Part shown: one piece after another, positions 14,015 through 16,042 of the stretch | How the letters are laid out: the number at the start of each line of letters is the position of its first letter | Position numbering within the stretch: the stretch's first letter is position 1 | NCBI GenBank assembly: GCA_902806105.1 | Contig: CADCVI010000034.1 | Location: forward strand, 1-16,042 | DNA from: an uncultured Rubrobacteraceae bacterium | GTDB taxonomy: Bacteria > Actinomycetota > Rubrobacteria > Rubrobacterales > Rubrobacteraceae | Direction of reading: 5' to 3' | DNA: 16,042 bases | Notes under the pieces: generated by a model | Databases searched by the model: none | The model's input: only the letters and a program-made list of their open reading frames with translations | Told to the model about the DNA's origin: nothing | Made by a program: the position numbers and the translations under genes

Positions 14015-14497
14015 GTGGAGGAACGGCGCGCCCTCGCCCGGCGCGTGGGCTACGGAAAGTCGACGGGCTACTCCTACGTCTTCTCCCGCGCGGGCCTTAT
14101 ACTCGTGGCGGGTCTGCTCATCGCCGCCCTGGTCGCCGCCGCCACGGACGCCCCCGGCTCGGTCCGAGCTCCCGACTCGAAACTGACGGACGACGCGACA
14201 GAGAGGCGGCTCCCTTGGACTCCGGTCACGGGCAGGAAGGACGCATGGACAACCCCACGGAGGCGTCCGGGACGCCCGCGGTCCGGGGAGGGGATCAGGC
14301 GGGTCCGCAGGCTCCTCGCGGGCGGAGGAGATGGTGGTTGTGGATCGGGGGCGCCGTCGCGACGCTCCTGCTCTTCCTCACGGTCGGGACGGTGCTGCTT
14401 GTGGTCCTCGTCGGCTCCGGCGGGGGCGGCGGTAGCGCCCGGAGCCCCGAGACGTTCGAGGAAGAGTACGTCTCCGGCGAGGGCCCGGAGAAGATAG
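14015..14497 (+). CDS. Small putative single-pass membrane protein, 3' end uncertain
   Basis: From a GTG at 14015 the first 60 or so codons look genuinely coding, with strong G/C third positions. They encode a basic N-terminus (MEERRALARRVGYGKSTGYS), a membrane helix (about residues 26-44, GLILVAGLLIAALVAAA) and a short polar tail. The frame has no stop until 14497, so as read it overlaps the sppA gene by about 250 bases in another frame, where its sequence becomes Arg-rich and implausible. The true end is probably near 14240, with a lost stop or a frameshift. No ribosome binding site is evident before the GTG. Family not recognised; a small partner of the peptidase is conceivable. Confidence 0.4.
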   Translation: MEERRALARRVGYGKSTGYSYVFSRAGLILVAGLLIAALVAAATDAPGSVRAPDSKLTDDATERRLPWTPVTGRKDAWTTPRRRPGRPRSGEGIRRVRRLLAGGGDGGCGSGAPSRRSCSSSRSGRCCLWSSSAPAGAAVAPGAPRRSRKSTSPARARRR

Positions 14498-15309
14498 CGG
14501 TCTTGCCCGTTCGGGGTGCGATCGGCGCCGAGGGATCGGGGGGCGCGCTCGCGGCGTCCGCGGCCACGCCGGAGGCGTTGAGGGACGGGCTCCGCCAGGC
14601 CGGCGAGGACCGGGGCGTCAGGGCGGTCGTCCTGGAGGTCGACTCCCCCGGCGGCGGCGTCACCGCCAGCGCCCAGATGCGCGAGGAGATCCTGGATTTC
14701 AAGGAGACGTCGAAGAAGCCCGTGGTCGTCTCGATGGGCGATACCGCGGCCTCCGGCGGCTACTACATCTCCGCGCCGGCCGACAGCATCGTCGCCAACG
14801 AGTCGACCCTCACGGGCTCCCTCGGCGTGATCTTCTCTCTCCTCAACTACGAGGAGGCGGAGAAGAAGCTCGGCCTAGAGGAGGTGGTCATAAAGAGCGG
14901 CGAGTTCAAGGACATCGGCTCCCCCTCGCGCGACATCACCCCGGAGGAGCGGGAGATCTTCCAGGGCCTCATCGACGAGTCCTACGACGAGTTCGTCCGC
15001 GTGATCTCCGAGGGCCGCGGCCTCCCGGAGGACCGGGTCCGCGAGCTGGCCGACGGCCGCGTCTACTCGGGCCTTCAGGCGGAAGAGCTGGGGCTCGTCG
15101 ACGAGCTGGGCGACCTGGAGACCGCATCCGGCATAGCTCAGGAGCTCGCGGGCGTGGACGGCGCGACGGTCGTCCGCTACACCCAGGAACCGGGCCTCGC
15201 CGAGCTCTTGCAGGCCCGCCTCGCCCCACAGAAGCCCGAAGCCCTAAAGATCCTGGAGGAGGCCGGCCTGAGCCCCTCCCCCGAGCTCCAGTACAGGTAC
15301 CGCCCGTAG
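14245..15309 (+). CDS. sppA: Signal peptide peptidase SppA (S49 family)
   Basis: The 354-residue membrane-anchored serine protease degrades cleaved signal peptides. After a polar N-terminus, one membrane helix spans about residues 34-55, followed by a Gly-rich linker. The S49 domain is clear: LEVDSPGGGVTAS, then GDTAASGGYYISAPAD with the nucleophile S170, then a Lys general base, K222 in SGEFKDIGSP. The spacing of 52 residues equals that of the Ser-Lys dyad in Bacillus SppA. A single S49 domain of this size is the short SppA type, not the double-domain E. coli form. I chose the ATG at 14245, which follows AGGAAGGA closely; the frame is open further upstream but lacks coding character there. 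Confidence 0.9.
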   Translation: MDNPTEASGTPAVRGGDQAGPQAPRGRRRWWLWIGGAVATLLLFLTVGTVLLVVLVGSGGGGGSARSPETFEEEYVSGEGPEKIAVLPVRGAIGAEGSGGALAASAATPEALRDGLRQAGEDRGVRAVVLEVDSPGGGVTASAQMREEILDFKETSKKPVVVSMGDTAASGGYYISAPADSIVANESTLTGSLGVIFSLLNYEEAEKKLGLEEVVIKSGEFKDIGSPSRDITPEEREIFQGLIDESYDEFVRVISEGRGLPEDRVRELADGRVYSGLQAEELGLVDELGDLETASGIAQELAGVDGATVVRYTQEPGLAELLQARLAPQKPEALKILEEAGLSPSPELQYRYRP

Positions 15310-15364
15310 GGGAGGGCGCGCAGGCGGCCACAAGCGGTCCTTCCTCTCGCGGAACGCGGGCCGG

Positions 15365-15398
15365 GGAAGTGTACTTCCTCCACCCGTTGTCATAGAAT
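15365..15398 (+). promoter_or_regulatory. Palindrome over a possible promoter for the sensor gene
   Basis: GGAAGT (15365-15370) and ACTTCC (15373-15378) form an inverted repeat around GT. It overlaps a weak -35-like TGTACT (15370-15375), which is 17 bases before TAGAAT (15393-15398), a good -10 match. The arrangement suits repressor control of the gene starting at 15510, but is only a pattern match. Confidence 0.35.
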
Positions 15399-15509
15399 CA
15401 TGCAGGGTGGTCCTGAGGGGGACTGCGAGAAAACGGTGGCGAAAAAGATGTGTGTGACGCTGAGCGCGTACCGGGGCCATGACCGAGGCTTCCCGATAGG
15501 TTTCCTACG

Positions 15510-16042
15510 TTGATCTGGCAGCCGACCACCTACGCCCTGATCTCGCTGTGCGCATCCGCGATACCGGCGGTGGTCGGCTACTACGCGTGGGGGAGGCGCG
15601 GCAAGCCGGGGGCAGTTACCCTGGCCCTTCTCCTCTGGACGCTCGCGCTCTGGGGGCTCTTGTACGCCCTGGAGCTTGGCGCGCGCGCCCCCTGGCCGGC
15701 CGATACGCTCCACGAGCTTCGATTCGGCGTCCTCGTGCTGGCACCACCCCTCTGGCTCGTCTTCGTGTTCCAGTACACGGGGAGGGTGGCTTGGCTCACA
15801 CGGGGCTTCGTGGCACTGCTCTTCGTAGTACCGGCCGCGACCCTGGCGCTCCTCTTCACGAACGAGGGCCACGGGCTCGTCTGGAGCTCGGAGGGGGTCA
15901 GCCAGGCGGGATCGGCGAGTCTCGCGGCCTTCGAGTACGGACCCTGGTTCTGGGTGGACCTCTCCTACGCCGTGCTCCTCGTCTTCGGGGGTGCCGCGGG
16001 CCGCGAAGAGGAGGTAGGCCTCCATCCCGGCGGTCACACACC
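15510..16042 (+). CDS. N-terminal part of a 7TM-type sensor protein (probably histidine kinase), cut by the window edge
   Basis: A frame open from 15483 gives about 177 residues to the window end. The first plausible start is TTG at 15510, with only a weak ribosome site. The sequence has at least five hydrophobic segments (YALISLCASAIPAVVGYY, then LALLLWTLALWGLLYALEL, VLVLAPPLWLVFVFQYTG and FVALLFVVPAATLALLF). It then shows the hallmark TNEGHGLVW and a WFWVDLSYAVLLVF segment, as in the N-terminal 7TM region of many histidine kinases. The last 17 residues (AAGREEEVGLHPGGHT) lack the expected seventh helix, so a frameshift near 15990 or an unusual linker is possible. The kinase or other output domain lies outside the window. 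Confidence 0.7.
   Translation, partial: MIWQPTTYALISLCASAIPAVVGYYAWGRRGKPGAVTLALLLWTLALWGLLYALELGARAPWPADTLHELRFGVLVLAPPLWLVFVFQYTGRVAWLTRGFVALLFVVPAATLALLFTNEGHGLVWSSEGVSQAGSASLAAFEYGPWFWVDLSYAVLLVFGGAAGREEEVGLHPGGHT

Noticed and set aside
12750..14186. 478-residue plus-strand ORF across the phosphoesterase and ParB-fold genes
   Set aside because: Arg/Gly/Pro-rich shadow; the two recognisable genes occupy other frames.
15390..16037. 215-residue minus-strand ORF at the right edge
   Set aside because: Charged low-complexity shadow; the opposite strand encodes clear membrane helices of a 7TM sensor.
1..16042. CRISPR arrays, tRNA or rRNA genes, insertion sequences
   Set aside because: Read through for regular spaced repeats, tRNA-like cloverleaf and transposase sequence; none seen.

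Overview
The window is GC-rich DNA with strong G/C preference at third codon positions, GTG and TTG starts, and tightly packed genes with ATGA or GTGA overlaps. The gene types (TroABCD-like metal importer, a very large mycobacterial CtpI/CtpH-like P-type ATPase, DUF4032-like ParB-fold protein) suggest an actinobacterium. Rubrobacter or a relative is my best guess, from gene style rather than any marker gene.

Layout. (1) Positions 25-4109 hold a metal-uptake operon: a sigma70-type promoter overlapped by a metal-regulator-like palindrome, then a TroA-like lipoprotein, an ATPase and two permeases. The second permease carries a winged-helix-like tail. (2) Positions 4185-5198 hold a DoxX/DoxD membrane protein coupled to a broken Rieske ferredoxin gene. 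(3) Positions 5321-11151 hold two small coupled Ala/Glu-rich proteins, the second ending in an E3-binding (peripheral subunit-binding) domain, followed by a 1610-residue P-type ATPase. The ATPase has a catalytically dead ATPase-like half fused to an intact P2A-like half that keeps the Ca/Mn-type ligand pattern. A translationally coupled but frame-broken small gene with a perfect 14-bp inverted repeat follows. (4) Positions 11536-11790 encode a glutaredoxin whose first active-site Cys codon is an in-frame UGA, followed at the right distance by a bacterial SECIS-like hairpin. This is the best candidate for something new: a UxxC glutaredoxin selenoprotein. (5) Positions 11817-13890 hold a Nudix hydrolase (minus strand), a metallophosphoesterase lacking the first-motif His, and a ParB-fold protein. 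(6) Positions 14015-15309 hold a small membrane ORF and an SppA-type signal peptide peptidase. (7) The right edge cuts a 7TM-type sensor protein starting at 15510.

Common threads are divalent cation traffic (Tro importer, P2A-like pump with possible PacL-like partners) and thiol/redox functions (DoxX, Rieske, glutaredoxin). Several genes are disrupted (Rieske, the ORF at 11148, possibly the ORF at 14015). Real decay or assembly error must therefore be weighed against the selenoprotein reading of the UGA.
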